Shown here: one piece after another, positions 34,076 through 42,376 of the stretch
Layout: every line of letters starts with the position of its first letter
How positions within the stretch are numbered: the stretch's first letter is position 1
NCBI GenBank assembly: GCA_043738425.1
Contig: JAYUGJ010000071.1
Location: 62,001-126,000, forward strand
Source of the DNA: PBB1 sp043738425
GTDB lineage: Bacteria; Pseudomonadota; Gammaproteobacteria; Burkholderiales; Burkholderiaceae_C
DNA length: 64,000 nt
Reading direction: 5' to 3'
Notes under the pieces: generated by a model
What the model was told of the DNA's origin: nothing
Database searches by the model: none
The model's input: the letters and a program-made list of their open reading frames with translations, nothing else
Position numbers and translations under genes: made by a program

Positions 34076-34508
34076 AGCGGGTCCTTGGTGCATTGGTAAA
34101 TCGAATGGCGAGGTGGTGCCGCAGCGCAGCACCCGTTCAACCGGGGCACGCGACGGAAAAGTCAGCGAAGCGCTGTATTTTTTGCGGCGGCACGACTCAG
34201 GATTATCTGGGCTGCCATCACCGAAGCCCGTTGGCCGGAGCATGTTGTCGGTCACCGGTTCACTGGTGAGGCCACAGCCGGCCAGGCGAGACTCGTGGAG
34301 CCGAACCCAATGCCGCGCTCAACCGTTCGGTCTGAGCTCGTCGTCAACCTCAGGACGGGCCCGTCGAACGGTCTGCTGGCGCGACCATGGAGCTTCGTGG
34401 GGCTCAGGCAGCCCGGTCAACTGAACAGCGGCCGACCATGCCCGCCCGCCTGCGCCGGCTGGCCGCAATGTGGCGCATGTGGCGCATGTGCCGATCACCA
34501 CGACGGCA
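34076..34508. other. gene-free region with a REP-like inverted element
   Basis: These 433 bases between the dienelactone hydrolase start and the CcdA gene end hold no convincing gene. A REP-like inverted element lies at 34322-34374, where ACCGTTCG...CGAACGGT arms enclose CTGAGCTCGTC and CCTCAGGAC segments, related to the repeats at 16246, 24438 and 25108. GTGGCGCAT is repeated at 34470-34490. The promoter of the hydrolase presumably lies near 34076-34150, but I cannot mark it. Confidence 0.6.
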
Positions 34509-35303
34509 TCAAAAGCGCGTCAGCAGTGCAAGCCACGCCTCGGGCAGCCAGTTGTTGACCTGCGCCTCGATGCGTTTGTCGACGCCGGTCAAGATGGCCA
34601 CACCGACCGCCATCAGTACGCCGCCGAACACCCGTTTGACGACTACCGCGCTGCCCATCACCCAGCCGCGCAGCCGCGAAAAACTGGCCCGCGACGCGTA
34701 GGCCACAGCCACCAGCGGCGTCGCTGCGCCGATGCCGAACACGCCGAGGATCAGCGCGCCGCGGCCTGCATCGCCGTCGCTCGCCGCCAGCGCCAGAGCT
34801 GATCCCAGCAGCGGCCCGGAGCACGGGCTCCAGACCAGGCCGAGCAATGCGCCCAGCGCCAACGCGCCGCGCAGCGATGTGCGTTCGATGCGCGCGCCTG
34901 CGGTGTGTGCGAGCGTGGCCACCGGCGTCATCCAGCGGCTGAATTGCGCATCGAGCGCCGGCACCAACATGACCAACCCGAAAGCCACCAACATCGCACC
35001 GCCCGCGCAGCGCACCGAGGTGCTGTCGATGCCGATCGATTGCCCGACGCTGCCGACCAGCACACCGATCAGTGCGAACGACGCTGCCATGCCCACACCC
35101 ATCGCAACAGGTGCTGCGCGGTGCCCTTGCAACGCGCCACCGGCCACCAGCGGCAACAACGGAAACACGCACGGCGACAGCGTGGTGAGGCTGCCGGCGG
35201 CGAGGCTCAGCGCCAGTTCAGAGCCGGTGATGGTGAACACGGTCAGGTCGCAAAAGTGGTGGCGAACATGGTCGCAAAAGTGATTGCAAAAGTAGCCGCA
35301 CAC
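34509..35303 (-). CDS. CcdA/DsbD-type membrane thiol-disulfide transporter
   Basis: This is a 264-residue protein with six predicted membrane helices. CcdA-type cysteines lie in TTLSPCVFPLLPL and LVWSPCSGPLLGS, where the pair passes reducing power from cytoplasmic thioredoxin to the periplasm. It lies 55 bases downstream of a periplasmic thioredoxin gene, the natural electron acceptor. The start is doubtful. The GTG at 35303 yields a Cys/His-rich head (YFCNHFCDHVRHHFCD) encoded by GTCGCAAAAGTG direct repeats. A GTG at 35240 (VFTITGSELAL) begins just before helix 1 as in other CcdA proteins, and neither has an obvious ribosome site. Confidence 0.85.
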   Translation of the reverse strand: MCGYFCNHFCDHVRHHFCDLTVFTITGSELALSLAAGSLTTLSPCVFPLLPLVAGGALQGHRAAPVAMGVGMAASFALIGVLVGSVGQSIGIDSTSVRCAGGAMLVAFGLVMLVPALDAQFSRWMTPVATLAHTAGARIERTSLRGALALGALLGLVWSPCSGPLLGSALALAASDGDAGRGALILGVFGIGAATPLVAVAYASRASFSRLRGWVMGSAVVVKRVFGGVLMAVGVAILTGVDKRIEAQVNNWLPEAWLALLTRF

Positions 35304-35358
35304 GCGAATGCGGCAACCCCCGCGGACCCGGCCAAACCGGCCCGCGGTGTCACGCCGA

Positions 35359-35739
35359 TCACAACGCGGTTTGCAACGCAGCCTTCAGCGGCTCAGCCTG
35401 GGTTTCACCGGCCAGGCGGGCACGCTCGACCGCACCGCGGTAGACGATCAAGGTCGACTGGCTGCGCACCTTGAGTTGCTTTCGCAGCTCGACCTCGCGG
35501 TCGTAGTCGACCGTCAACACGGTGATGTCCAACGCCGCATCGGTCTTCAAATCGTTCAGCGTTTTGCTTTGCGCTTTGCAAGTCGGGCACCACGGCGCGT
35601 GGAAATGCAAGGCGACCGGTGCGTCGGCCTTTTGCGCCGCTTCCAACGCAGCGGCGCTGTACGGCGCAATCGTCAAAGCCTGCGCCAGCGAGGCGGCAAA
35701 CCACAAAGAAGAAGCAATCAGAAAGTGGGTAGGTTTCAT
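35359..35739 (-). CDS. periplasmic thioredoxin-family protein
   Basis: The 126-residue protein has a signal peptide (MKPTHFLIASSLWFAASLAQALT) and a thioredoxin fold with the redox motif HAPWCPTCKAQ, then a cis-Pro-like region (SQSTLIVYRG). The ATG at 35739 gives a clean signal peptide and is preferred to the longer frame. It is encoded just before the CcdA-type transporter, which would keep its WCPTC reduced. Possible clients are cytochrome c maturation or the exported enzymes nearby, but no such link is seen directly. Confidence 0.88.
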   Translation of the reverse strand: MKPTHFLIASSLWFAASLAQALTIAPYSAAALEAAQKADAPVALHFHAPWCPTCKAQSKTLNDLKTDAALDITVLTVDYDREVELRKQLKVRSQSTLIVYRGAVERARLAGETQAEPLKAALQTAL

Positions 35740-35807
35740 CGCGTGGGCCCAGGAATCAAAGGAACTCTTGTGTCGTCGCGGCCGCATGGTTCTTACACCT
35801 CGGCGCG

Positions 35808-36272
35808 CTACGCTTGGGCAAACGCATTCAACCGCTCGCCCGCCCGCACCCGCACTTTGCTGCGCAGCGCCTCAGACCAACCGAGCAACCATCCCGGGGT
35901 GCCCAGCGCCTGGCGTGACCAGGCCCAAAAATCGAAGCTGTCGATGTGTCGCACGATGAGGCCGTCGCGAAATGCGAACTCGGCGTCGATGCGGTTGCGC
36001 ACCATGCGGCCGGTGTCCGGGAAGGTGTAGTGCGCGTCGCATTGGGCGCTGCCCCACGATTCGTTGGCGCACAAATCACGCACGTCGATGCGCAAGTCGC
36101 GTTCGGCGGCACACAGCATCTGCCACAGCAGCCGCACTTTGGGGCCACGCAAATCGAAAGTGGCGTCGGTGAAATGGATGTCGGCATGGCAACACGCCGC
36201 CATGCCTGCGGCGTCGCGCTGCGCGAAGGCGGCATAAAACCGCGCAATCAGTTGGGTGTGGGCGTCATGCAT
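35808..36272 (-). CDS. SnoaL/NTF2-like fold protein
   Basis: The 154-residue protein has the pattern of SnoaL-like nuclear-transport-factor-2 folds: a helical start QLIARFYAAFAQRDAAGMAACCHADIHFTD, then alternating strands (RNRIDAEFAFRDGLIVRHIDSFDFWAWSRQALG). Such proteins act as small polyketide cyclases, hydratases or binding domains, and the function here is unknown. The ATG at 36272 (MHDAHTQ) is preferred because the 32-residue extension upstream is Arg/Pro-rich noise. It lies about 35 bases after the patatin gene on the same strand and may be co-transcribed with it. Confidence 0.8.
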   Translation of the reverse strand: MHDAHTQLIARFYAAFAQRDAAGMAACCHADIHFTDATFDLRGPKVRLLWQMLCAAERDLRIDVRDLCANESWGSAQCDAHYTFPDTGRMVRNRIDAEFAFRDGLIVRHIDSFDFWAWSRQALGTPGWLLGWSEALRSKVRVRAGERLNAFAQA

Positions 36273-36306
36273 GCGGGGCCTCCTGGTGGCGGAGCGGCAC
36301 CGCGCG

Positions 36307-37635
36307 TCACGGCGTGGTGGCTGCGTCCTGTGAACTGACTGGCACACGGTGTGCCCGGGCTGCATCACCGTCGATGGTCGTTTGACTGGTTATCGGTGCA
36401 TACGCGGCAGGCTGGCGGTTCCAGCCGAAGAAGTACGTGATTTCTTCACGCCGCACCAGCGTATCGGCCACCCCGAGCGCCATCAGTTCCTGTGTGTAAG
36501 CAGATTCGAACAACAGGTAACTGGCCAACGCCGCACCGCGCGCCTGCGCGCCGTAGCCCGACACGCCGACGCCGTGCAGCAGGGTGCGTACGGCTTTCGG
36601 CAGGCTGGCAAGGTGGCGCGCCGCAATGTCATCGAGGCGTTGGCTGGGTGCAACGACCAGCACGCCGATGGACCGCAGTTCGCTTCGCGCACGCGCTTCT
36701 GGCTCGAGCAGCGAGAGCGTTTTGTTGATGCGGTGCAGCCGTTCGATATCGACCGCCAGCGCGTCGAGAAAAATATTCGACAGCGCATGCCCGGCAATTT
36801 GCGCCAGGTTCGGGTATTCGCCGCTGCCGGGGCGGCCACCCGGCGGCGGTGGCGGTTCGTGCATGCGCCCTGCGCCGACGATAAAAACACGCTCCGCGCC
36901 TAAGTGAATAGCCGGTGAAATGGGAGCCGATTGGCGCATCGAGCCGTCACCGAAATATTCACGCTGATCGCCGATGCCTAGCGGCACCGCGGGGAACACG
37001 AACGGTATCGCCGACGAGGCCAACAGGTGGTCGATGGTGATGGGCTGGTGCACCGCCACCCGCTGCGAACGGTTCCACGACATGCCGTTCGACAGCGTGT
37101 CGTAGAACGTGACATGCAGGCCCGAGCTGTAGCCCGATGCCGTCACCGCCAGCGCCTTCAGGTGCCCGGCTTGCATCATCTCGCGCAGCCGGTGCACCGG
37201 CACCAGGTCGGTCAGCAACTCACGCAACGGGCTGTTGTCGAGCAGTGAACGCGGCTGCGCTTGCTGCCAATGCGCCAGCACCCAACCGATCGACAGCATC
37301 GTCAACCAGCGGGCCCCGGTGCGGGCCATGCCGAAGGTGTCGGTGCGGTAAACCTGGCGGGCGCGAAAGTGCGACCAGGTATCGACCAGCGTGGCCACCG
37401 CGCCGTCGAAATCATCGGCGCGGCAAGCCAGTGCGGCTGCGTTGATGGCACCGGCCGAGGTGCCTGCGATGACATCGAACGGATTGGTGCGGTCGCCCGC
37501 GTGGCCGAGCGGACCTGGCTGGCTGCCTTGCGCGTCGCGGCGAATCTGCGCCAGTGCTTGCAGCACGCCGACTTGGTACGCCGCGCGCGCACCACCACCG
37601 GTCAATATCAGGCCTATCACCGGGGCGGTGGTCAT
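36307..37635 (-). CDS. patatin-like phospholipase
   Basis: The 442-residue protein has the patatin elements in order: oxyanion loop LTGGGARAAYQVG (about 10-22), nucleophile elbow IAGTSAGAINAA, and catalytic Asp in YFGDGSMRQSAP. Patatin hydrolases cleave acyl chains from phospholipids or other lipids with a Ser-Asp dyad. The C-terminal third (HRINKTLSLLEPEARARSELRS on) is longer than in the ~300-residue RssA type. No signal peptide is seen, so it is probably cytoplasmic or membrane-associated. The ATG at 37635 places the oxyanion loop near the start as usual; the 95-residue upstream extension is Arg/Pro-rich and rejected. Confidence 0.9.
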   Translation of the reverse strand: MTTAPVIGLILTGGGARAAYQVGVLQALAQIRRDAQGSQPGPLGHAGDRTNPFDVIAGTSAGAINAAALACRADDFDGAVATLVDTWSHFRARQVYRTDTFGMARTGARWLTMLSIGWVLAHWQQAQPRSLLDNSPLRELLTDLVPVHRLREMMQAGHLKALAVTASGYSSGLHVTFYDTLSNGMSWNRSQRVAVHQPITIDHLLASSAIPFVFPAVPLGIGDQREYFGDGSMRQSAPISPAIHLGAERVFIVGAGRMHEPPPPPGGRPGSGEYPNLAQIAGHALSNIFLDALAVDIERLHRINKTLSLLEPEARARSELRSIGVLVVAPSQRLDDIAARHLASLPKAVRTLLHGVGVSGYGAQARGAALASYLLFESAYTQELMALGVADTLVRREEITYFFGWNRQPAAYAPITSQTTIDGDAARAHRVPVSSQDAATTP

Positions 37636-37708
37636 GAGGATGCGGCGGGCACCTTGTGCAGTGGTGTGTGTTGCGCACCGATTGCGTCGCAGCGCAGTGT
37701 CGACCAGT

Positions 37709-38860
37709 TCAACGCGGCTTGGGCGCTGGCGTGGGCGACGCAACCGATGACGCAACCGATGACGACAACGAGGCCGCGATCGCCACGCTGGCAACACGTA
37801 CGTCGCCGCACTGTGCGCGGTGGCGCAGCGCGTGGTCCATGAGCACCAAGGCCAGCATGGCTTCGGCAATCGGCGTGGCGCGTATGCCGACGCACGGGTC
37901 GTGGCGGCCAAAGGTTTCAACTACCGAGGGTTGGCCGTCGAGGTCGATCGACTCGCGCGGGCTGCGGATCGAGCTGGTCGGCTTGATCGCGATCGACACC
38001 GTGATGTCTTGGCCGGTCGAAATGCCGCCGAGCACGCCGCCGGCGTTGTTGCCGCGAAACCCTTGCGGAGTCAGTTCATCGCCGTGCGTGGTGCCGCGTT
38101 GCGCCACGCTGGCGAAACCGGCACCGATCTCGACGCCCTTGACCGCGTTGATGCCCATCATCGCGTGGGCGATGTCGGCATCGAGCTTGTCGAACAGCGG
38201 CTCGCCCCAGCCGACCGGCACGCCGTGTGCTGCCACCTCGATGCGCGCACCGCATGAATCGCCGGCTTTGCGCAAGTCGTCCATGTAGGCCTCGAGGCGC
38301 GCAATGTCGGACTGGTTGGCGGCAAAAAACGGGTTGTTCGGTACGTGCGCCAGCGACTCAAACGGAATCACCAAATCGCCCAGTTGCGACATGTGCCCGC
38401 TGAAGGTGATGCCGTGGTGCTGATGCAGCCATTTTTTGGCCACCGCACCGGCACCGACCATCGGTGCCGTCAGGCGCGCCGACGAGCGGCCACCGCCGCG
38501 CGGATCGCGCAGCCCGTATTTGTGCCAGTAGGTGTAGTCAGCATGACCGGGGCGAAACGTCTGCAGGATGTTGCCGTAGTCCTTGCTGCGCTGGTCGGTG
38601 TTGCGGATCAGCAAACAGATCGGCGTGCCGGTGGTCAGCCCTTCGAACACGCCCGACAAAATTTCTACCGCATCGGGCTCATCGCGCTGCGTGACGTGGC
38701 GGCTGGTGCCGGGGCGGCGGCGGTCCAGATCGGGCTGGATGTCGGCCGCGCACAGCGCCATGCCCGGCGGACAGCCGTCGATCACGCAGCCGATGGCGGG
38801 CCCATGGCTCTCGCCGAAGTTGGTGACGCTGAACAAATGACCGAGGGTGCTGCCGGACAT
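37709..38860 (-). CDS. aroC: chorismate synthase
   Basis: AroC makes chorismate from 5-enolpyruvylshikimate 3-phosphate with reduced FMN, the last shared step of aromatic synthesis. The 383-residue protein has the signatures GESHGPAIGCVIDGCPPG, RPGHADYTYWHKYGLRDPRGGGRSSAR and GNNAGGVLGGISTGQDI. The true start MSGSTLGHLF is at 38860; the longer frame upstream is rejected. The C-terminal ~20 residues (SLSSSVASSVASPTPAPKPR) form an unusual low-complexity tail encoded by GATGACGCAACC-like repeats (37737-37771) beyond the conserved end of the enzyme. The gene is flanked by the CBS protein and patatin genes on the same strand. Confidence 0.97.
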   Translation of the reverse strand: MSGSTLGHLFSVTNFGESHGPAIGCVIDGCPPGMALCAADIQPDLDRRRPGTSRHVTQRDEPDAVEILSGVFEGLTTGTPICLLIRNTDQRSKDYGNILQTFRPGHADYTYWHKYGLRDPRGGGRSSARLTAPMVGAGAVAKKWLHQHHGITFSGHMSQLGDLVIPFESLAHVPNNPFFAANQSDIARLEAYMDDLRKAGDSCGARIEVAAHGVPVGWGEPLFDKLDADIAHAMMGINAVKGVEIGAGFASVAQRGTTHGDELTPQGFRGNNAGGVLGGISTGQDITVSIAIKPTSSIRSPRESIDLDGQPSVVETFGRHDPCVGIRATPIAEAMLALVLMDHALRHRAQCGDVRVASVAIAASLSSSVASSVASPTPAPKPR

Positions 38861-38996
38861 GGCGTGGGGCTTTCGATGCAGGGAAGTGGGCGGGCACGGG
38901 CGCTGGTGCGGGTTGCGCGGTGGTTGCGGAACCCCGAACCGCTCACGCCGTGCGCAAGGCCGGCTGGACCGGGGACAGGGAACACGCGCGGCGGTG

Positions 38997-39482
38997 TCAG
39001 CCAGCAGGTTTGCCGATGGAACCCGAGGTGATTGCGGCGTCGCCCGCGTCGACAGGCCAATCGCGTATGTAGGCCTTGAGCATGCGGTTCTCGAAGTCTT
39101 GGCCATCGACCACGGCTTTGGCCACGTCGTAAAACGAAATCACGCCCATCAGCGTGCGCTGCGTCATCACCGGCATGTAACGCGCATGGCGGCCGAGCAT
39201 CATGCGGCGCACTTCATCCATGTCGGTGTCCGGCGTGCAGGTGAGCGGGCAGTCGTCCATCACGCTGCGCACGATCAACGTGCCCACGCTGCCGCCATTG
39301 CGCACCACCGCTTGGATCACTTCACGAAAGGTCAACATGCCGGCCAGGTCGCCGTGTTCCATCACGACCAATGAGCCGATGTCTTTGTCGGCCATCGTTT
39401 GCAGCGCGTCTGCGAGCGGGGTGTCGGGGCTGACGGTGAACAGCGTGGCGCCCTTGGCGGACAAGATTTGGGTGACCTTCAT
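38997..39482 (-). CDS. CBS-domain-pair protein
   Basis: The 161-residue protein consists of two CBS motifs: residues about 1-60 (TLFTVSPDTPLADALQTMADKDIGSLVVME) and 65-125 (VRSVMDDCPLTCTPDTDMDEVRRMMLGRHARYMPVM). They form one Bateman module that typically binds adenosine nucleotides as an energy sensor. The ATG at 39482 has GAGGAGAGCGAC just upstream, a strong ribosome site. It stands alone with no catalytic domain, so it may regulate a partner; the adjacent aroC and YihY genes give no clear clue. Confidence 0.9.
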   Translation of the reverse strand: MKVTQILSAKGATLFTVSPDTPLADALQTMADKDIGSLVVMEHGDLAGMLTFREVIQAVVRNGGSVGTLIVRSVMDDCPLTCTPDTDMDEVRRMMLGRHARYMPVMTQRTLMGVISFYDVAKAVVDGQDFENRMLKAYIRDWPVDAGDAAITSGSIGKPAG

Positions 39483-39554
39483 GTCGCTCTCCTCGGGTGC
39501 ATGGATGACGCAATCAATATAGACGCAAAACTGCGCGGCGGTCTGCGTCTGCGG

Positions 39555-40802
39555 TCAGCCGGCGATCAAGTCGCGCACCGTCATCTGGTCGAAGTGGGCG
39601 CGCCGCCAAAACGCTGCCATGCGGGGTGACGGATCGAGCAGCATTGCGGCGACCAAGGTATTTGCAGCGGTTCGGTCGGGGTCGCACAGCAACACATGGC
39701 GCGCGCCGCCGGGTTCATCCAGGCGCCCTACCCAATCAATCGCCACCAAGGCGTCGAGCGCAGGTTCTATTTGCAGCGGGTCGGCGTTGAGCGCGTCGGC
39801 GATGCGGTGCGCGCTGAGCCCGCGTCCGTCGGCCTGCCGTGCATCAGCCAGGCTGCGCAGCACCGCCACGGCCAGCTCGAATCGATAACCCGGCAAATGG
39901 TTGCGCTGCACCACCCGCAATTGCAACGTTGGCGCATAGGCCGCAATCACTGCGCCCAGCAGCAAGATCACCCAACCCAAGTACAGCCAAATCAGAAAAA
40001 TCGGCACGATGGCGAAGGCACCGTAAATCGTCGAATACGACGGCACTTGCAACAAATACCAACCCAGCGCGCGCTTGGCCAGCTCAAACCCCACCGCAAC
40101 AAACAGCCCACCCGACAGCGCATGGCGCCACTGCACATGGGTGTTCGGCACGTAATGGAACAGCGCCGCCATGCCGAGCGCCAGCAAGCCGAACTGCACC
40201 GCTTGCAACAACATCGCGACGCCGCCCGGCAGGTAACCCACGACGCCGCGCGATGCCGAAATGGCGTACGACGTCATCGTCAAACTGATGCCCAGCAGCA
40301 GCGGCCCCAAGGTCGCCGCGGCCCAATAGACCAGCACCCGCTGCGTAATCGGCCGCGAGGTCGGCACCCGCCAAATCGCATTCAAGGTGCGGTCGATGGT
40401 CAACATCAATGCCAGCGCAGTGACCACCAACAGCAGCAAACCCAATGTGCCCAGCTGACTCGCCTTGCCTGCAAACTGCGTGAGCGCGGCCAACACCGGC
40501 CGCGCAATGCCGTTAGGCACCAGTGCTTGCAAAAAGTACTTTTCCAACGCGCCCTGAAAGGTCGAGAACATCGGGAAGGCCGAGAACACCGCCAGCATCA
40601 CGGTGAACAACGGCACCAGCGAAATCAAGGTGGTGAACGTCAGGCTGCTGGCCGTCAAGCCCAACCGGTCTTCGCGAAAACGCAGTCGCAACGTGCACAG
40701 CGTGTCGAGCCAGGGCCAGGTCTGTAGCGTCTGCCACCACACCACCAGCCAGTCGCGCCAGGATTCACGCTGCGTGGCCTTGGGTTTTACCGGGAACTGC
40801 AT
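39555..40802 (-). CDS. YihY/BrkB family inner-membrane protein
   Basis: The 415-residue protein has six predicted membrane helices and the family pattern RLGLTASSLTFTTLISLVPLFTVMLAVFSAFP, followed by RPITQRVLVYWAAATLGPLLLG and YSTIYGAFAIVPIFLIWLYLGWVILLLGA. The family was once called ribonuclease BN, but that activity belongs to another protein; its role is unclear. A soluble C-terminal winged-helix-like part follows (VLRSLADARQADGRGLSAHRIADAL). The ATG at 40802 (MQFPVKPKATQ) is only 9 bases from the divergent DUF2069 start. A CTACAGACCTGGCCC word at 40713-40727 uses a rare CTA codon in the N-terminal region. Confidence 0.92.
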   Translation of the reverse strand: MQFPVKPKATQRESWRDWLVVWWQTLQTWPWLDTLCTLRLRFREDRLGLTASSLTFTTLISLVPLFTVMLAVFSAFPMFSTFQGALEKYFLQALVPNGIARPVLAALTQFAGKASQLGTLGLLLLVVTALALMLTIDRTLNAIWRVPTSRPITQRVLVYWAAATLGPLLLGISLTMTSYAISASRGVVGYLPGGVAMLLQAVQFGLLALGMAALFHYVPNTHVQWRHALSGGLFVAVGFELAKRALGWYLLQVPSYSTIYGAFAIVPIFLIWLYLGWVILLLGAVIAAYAPTLQLRVVQRNHLPGYRFELAVAVLRSLADARQADGRGLSAHRIADALNADPLQIEPALDALVAIDWVGRLDEPGGARHVLLCDPDRTAANTLVAAMLLDPSPRMAAFWRRAHFDQMTVRDLIAG

Positions 40803-40811
40803 CGCCGGATA

Positions 40812-41345
40812 ATGCCATCGATGAATTCGCACCAAGCCCCGATTGAAGCTGCCGCTGGTACCGATTTCGCCGCGATCGCAAGTGAACGCAACGCCCAAAT
40901 TAGTGCCGCGCAGCCGGATGTCGATGCAGCCACTGCTGGCGTGCCCTACCACGCTGAACCCGCACCGCCCATCGCCAACTGGACTCGCGCGCTGGCGGTC
41001 GGCAGTCTGCTGGGATTGATCGTGTTGGGTCTGGCGTGGGAGTTGGTGCTGGCCCCTACCGGCAACAAAACACTCGCCTTCAAGGTGCTGCCACTGGCGA
41101 TTCCGCTGGTCGGTTTGCTGAAAAACCGGATGTACACCTACCGCTGGGTCAGCCTGATGATTTGGCTGTACTTCACTGAAGGCGTGATTCGCGCTGCGGG
41201 CGATAAAGGCATCGGTGCCTGGCTGGCGGGCGGTGAAGTCGCACTGTGCGTTGCGCTGTTCACCGCATGCGCCGTGCACGTGCGCTGGCGCTTGTACCGG
41301 GCGCATGCGCTGGCAGCTGGCGCGTCGTCTGCCACGCCCGGCTGA
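40812..41345 (+). CDS. DUF2069 membrane protein
   Basis: This protein is 177 residues from the ATG at 40812, or 174 from the ATG at 40821. An N-terminal ~55-residue Ala/Pro-rich soluble stretch precedes four predicted membrane helices. The DUF2069 core contains KVLPLAIPLVGLLKNRMYTYRWVSLMIWLYFTEGVIRA. Function is unknown. The divergent arrangement with YihY is common in Burkholderiales. The long N-terminus is unusual, since most family members begin close to the first helix. The gene ends just before the 13-bp tandem array. Confidence 0.85.
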   Translation: MPSMNSHQAPIEAAAGTDFAAIASERNAQISAAQPDVDAATAGVPYHAEPAPPIANWTRALAVGSLLGLIVLGLAWELVLAPTGNKTLAFKVLPLAIPLVGLLKNRMYTYRWVSLMIWLYFTEGVIRAAGDKGIGAWLAGGEVALCVALFTACAVHVRWRLYRAHALAAGASSATPG

Positions 41346-41357
41346 GCTTCGCTACCG

Positions 41358-41461
41358 CTCGCAGAGCCGGCTCGCAGAGCCGGCTCGCAGATACTGCTCG
41401 TCGACCCAGCTGGTCGACCCAGCTGGTCGACTCGGCTGGCTGACTCGGCTTATCGACCAGG
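41358..41461. repeat. 13-bp tandem array, eight copies
   Basis: Eight consecutive 13-base units run from 41358 to 41461 (unit starts 41358, 41371, 41384, 41397, 41410, 41423, 41436, 41449). The first two are identical (CTCGCAGAGCCGG). The units drift step by step to CTGGTCGACCCAG and CTTATCGACCAGG. The array fills the gap between the convergent ends of the DUF2069 gene and the LuxR gene. Confidence 0.9.
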
Positions 41462-41519
41462 CGAGTCGGCTATGCGGCGACCGATCCGAAGGTGCCGCCC
41501 ACGCCGAATCGAACCAAAC

Positions 41520-42236
41520 TCACAACGTAATCAACCCGGCGCGCGCGGCCGCCATCGCAGCCTGGTGTTTGCCGCTGCAGCCCAGCTTGTGCATCGCGTT
41601 GTGCAGGTGCTTGACGGCGGTGCGTTGTGAAATGTTCAGCTTCTCGCCGACCGCAAACGCAGTGAGACCCGTGGCGGTCCACTGCAAGCAGCGCAACTCC
41701 TGCGGGGTCAGCTTGGCAGTGGTGCGTAGCTGGTCGGGCGTGACCAGCGTGCGGAATGCGGTGTCCGATGCCACTACGGCCATGAGCTGCAGTTCGCACA
41801 GCAAGCGGGTGAGCTGATCGCGGCGTTTGGGCAGGGGTTTCGCGCGGTCCATCGAGAAATTGAAATGCCGGCCCTGCGGCAAGTGAACCGCAACGGAAAG
41901 ACCCGTTTCAAGCCCGAACTGCGCAGATTGCTGCCAAAAATGTTCTTGCCCAGCTTCGATGTAAGTTGATCTGTCGAACATCATTGGCAAGCTGCTCACT
42001 TTGCAGTGCTGCATCACGACGTCGATTGAGCATCGGTCGTCGTCGTCGGCGTAGACCTCGAACCCCGACGGCAAGTTGTCGACCGGTATGAATTCAGTCG
42101 GTGCGGCAGGCTGATCCATCGCAATGAAGCCGCACATCACAGGGAATTCATGGTGCGCTGCAAACGCGACTAACCAGTGCTTCAAATCGGCCGCGTTACG
42201 CGCGTGCATCACCTGCAAAAACCGGTCTTCGTACAT
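41520..42236 (-). CDS. LuxR-family regulator (autoinducer-binding plus HTH), LuxR solo
   Basis: The 238-residue protein has an N-terminal autoinducer-binding-type domain (about 15-160) and a C-terminal LuxR helix-turn-helix (about 172-235: LTPQELRCLQWTATGLTAFAVGEKLNISQRTAVKHL). No luxI-type synthase is in the window, so it is a candidate solo. In the ligand pocket the invariant Asp appears in CSIDVV, but Val follows where Pro is usual. The Trp after SSLP appears as Phe (SLPMMFD). The ligand may thus differ from standard acyl-homoserine lactones; this alignment is by eye. The ATG at 42236 has GGGAG 5 bases upstream, which decides the start. Confidence 0.9.
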   Translation of the reverse strand: MYEDRFLQVMHARNAADLKHWLVAFAAHHEFPVMCGFIAMDQPAAPTEFIPVDNLPSGFEVYADDDDRCSIDVVMQHCKVSSLPMMFDRSTYIEAGQEHFWQQSAQFGLETGLSVAVHLPQGRHFNFSMDRAKPLPKRRDQLTRLLCELQLMAVVASDTAFRTLVTPDQLRTTAKLTPQELRCLQWTATGLTAFAVGEKLNISQRTAVKHLHNAMHKLGCSGKHQAAMAAARAGLITL

Positions 42237-42376
42237 ACAACTCCCGAGACGGTGAATCGTCAACCTTCGCCTTAACCTGTTACGGAAGGTATCACTTGAC
42301 AGGCGCACGCGGCCCCACCGTTTTGGGGGGGTCGATCACCGTAATCCGGCGGGCACGCGCGCTTGCCCTGCGTCGC

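Noticed and set aside
34113..34558. Frames of 103 and 87 codons between the dienelactone hydrolase and CcdA genes
   Set aside because: They cover a REP-like element, have no conserved motif and poor codon bias; treated as gene-free.
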